From Chloroflexota bacterium (lineage in GTDB: Bacteria > Chloroflexota > Dehalococcoidia > Lucifugimonadales > Lucifugimonadaceae), in NCBI GenBank assembly GCA_002712125.1, contig PASL01000026.1, forward strand, positions 1-6,515: 6,515 bases of DNA, read 5' to 3'. Positions 5,937-6,515 of the stretch are shown here, piece by piece. Numbering within the stretch: the first letter of the stretch is position 1; each line of letters opens with the position of its first letter. The notes under the pieces were generated by a model. It worked only from the letters and a program-made list of their open reading frames with translations, was not told where the DNA came from and ran no database searches. A program made the position numbers and the translations under genes.

Positions 5937-6515
5937 TTATTCTACATCTACCCTAGGTGGAGGATTTAATGTCGAGTGAAGAGCAAGCAAAGTAGCAGTA
6001 TCATTAGAAGAGTTATAAATACCATGTCTAATGCCTATTTCACAAGTAAAACAATCACCTTCAGCAAGGTTAATTCCATTCTCTTTAGCATATACAGCCA
6101 TTAAATTACCATCTAAACAAAACATTGCTTCCTCGTGAGATGGATGATAGTGATTTGGAGCTATCGAACCAGGTTCGAATATTAATTCACTAATATAAGT
6201 TGATTTCGCACCTAAAAAATCTCCAACCATATCATATCTTGAAATTCCAGGTTGAAATTCATATGGTTCATTATTTTTTCTAACAAATACCGATGATGGA
6301 GGTGAAGCATTTTCAAACTCAACCTCATCTAATTCTTCTCTATTTGGGCTTGGATCTGGATAAACTGTTATTAATCTAGCCCTAGTGCTTCCAATATTTT
6401 CAAGACCATGCCCTATGCCTTGAGGTGCTAAAACACAATCTCCTGAAGATACAGAAAATTTTTTGTTGCCTAATCTAAATTCTAAATCACCCTCAACAAC
6501 AAAAATAGATTCCTC
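5937..6515 (-). CDS. Bicupin protein, C-terminal 192 residues (cut by right edge)
   Basis: The frame stays open from its TAA at 5937-5939 to the window edge (192 codons). The ATG at 6228-6230 therefore lies inside the gene, between two cupin domains, and the true start is outside. Counting from the edge, the first cupin keeps the end of motif 1 (Glu2, Gly9) and a perfect motif 2 (Gly25-X5-Pro31-X-Gly33-X2-His36-X3-Asn40). The second has a perfect motif 1, GSIAPNHYH then PSHEE and Gly136, with ligands His122, His124 and Glu129. Its motif 2 carries His164, with Glu in place of the usual Pro. Both domains can hold a metal as far as visible. Bicupins include dioxygenases, oxalate decarboxylases and sugar- or acid-handling enzymes; nothing here singles out one. 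The polar linker between the domains (about residues 52-85) is rich in Pro and Glu. It lies 7 bases upstream of crcB in the same unit; a shared function with fluoride export is not evident. Confidence 0.88.
   Translation of the reverse strand, partial: EESIFVVEGDLEFRLGNKKFSVSSGDCVLAPQGIGHGLENIGSTRARLITVYPDPSPNREELDEVEFENASPPSSVFVRKNNEPYEFQPGISRYDMVGDFLGAKSTYISELIFEPGSIAPNHYHPSHEEAMFCLDGNLMAVYAKENGINLAEGDCFTCEIGIRHGIYNSSNDTATLLALHSTLNPPPRVDVE

Noticed and set aside
1..6515. CRISPR array, toxin-antitoxin pair, phage defence island or biosynthetic cluster.
   Set aside because: No spaced direct repeats, no small paired ORFs and no defence or biosynthetic domain beyond the genes listed were found on either strand.

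Overview
The window is AT-rich bacterial DNA with tightly packed genes, Shine-Dalgarno sites of the AAGGA or AGGA type, sigma70-like promoter boxes and TGA used as a stop. It looks like a streamlined, probably aquatic, uncultured bacterium. A SAR202-like Chloroflexota would fit the style of the peptide-transporter ATPases, but this is a low-confidence guess and no marker gene settles it. I see no mobile element, CRISPR array, phage gene or large repeat.

Left part, all on the minus strand (read right to left): a class III PLP aminotransferase (2569-3951), then the two ATPases of an oligopeptide/dipeptide ABC importer, OppD/DppD-like (1319-2458) and OppF/DppF-like (206-1303), then the first 37 codons of a lipoprotein cut by the window edge (1-111). 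The ATPases are 15 bases apart and almost certainly co-transcribed. The lipoprotein has its own strong extended -10 promoter. No permease or full substrate-binding protein is visible; the lipoprotein could be one, but its visible part cannot show it. Peptide uptake plus an aminotransferase suggests use of peptides and amines as nitrogen and carbon sources.

Middle, plus strand: a 448-residue, 12-helix membrane protein of MATE/MOP-flippase type (4069-5415), divergent from the aminotransferase across a 117-base gap. It is followed 13 bases later by a complete tRNA-Asn(GUU) with encoded CCA (5429-5503). A good -10 box for the tRNA lies inside the last codons of the membrane gene.

Right part, minus strand: a bicupin protein that runs off the right edge (5937-6515), followed 7 bases later by a CrcB/FluC fluoride channel (5552-5929) that appears to start at TTG. 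These two are probably translationally coupled.

The content is mostly ordinary housekeeping and transport. The points worth a second look are the loss of all cysteines from the C-terminal (Fe-S type) domain of both Opp ATPases, the long basic Lys/Ser/Thr tails on the same proteins, the visible half-repeat of the flippase-like protein, and the cupin frame that stays open to the window edge, so that its first Met is internal. I did not find convincing evidence of a new biological system.
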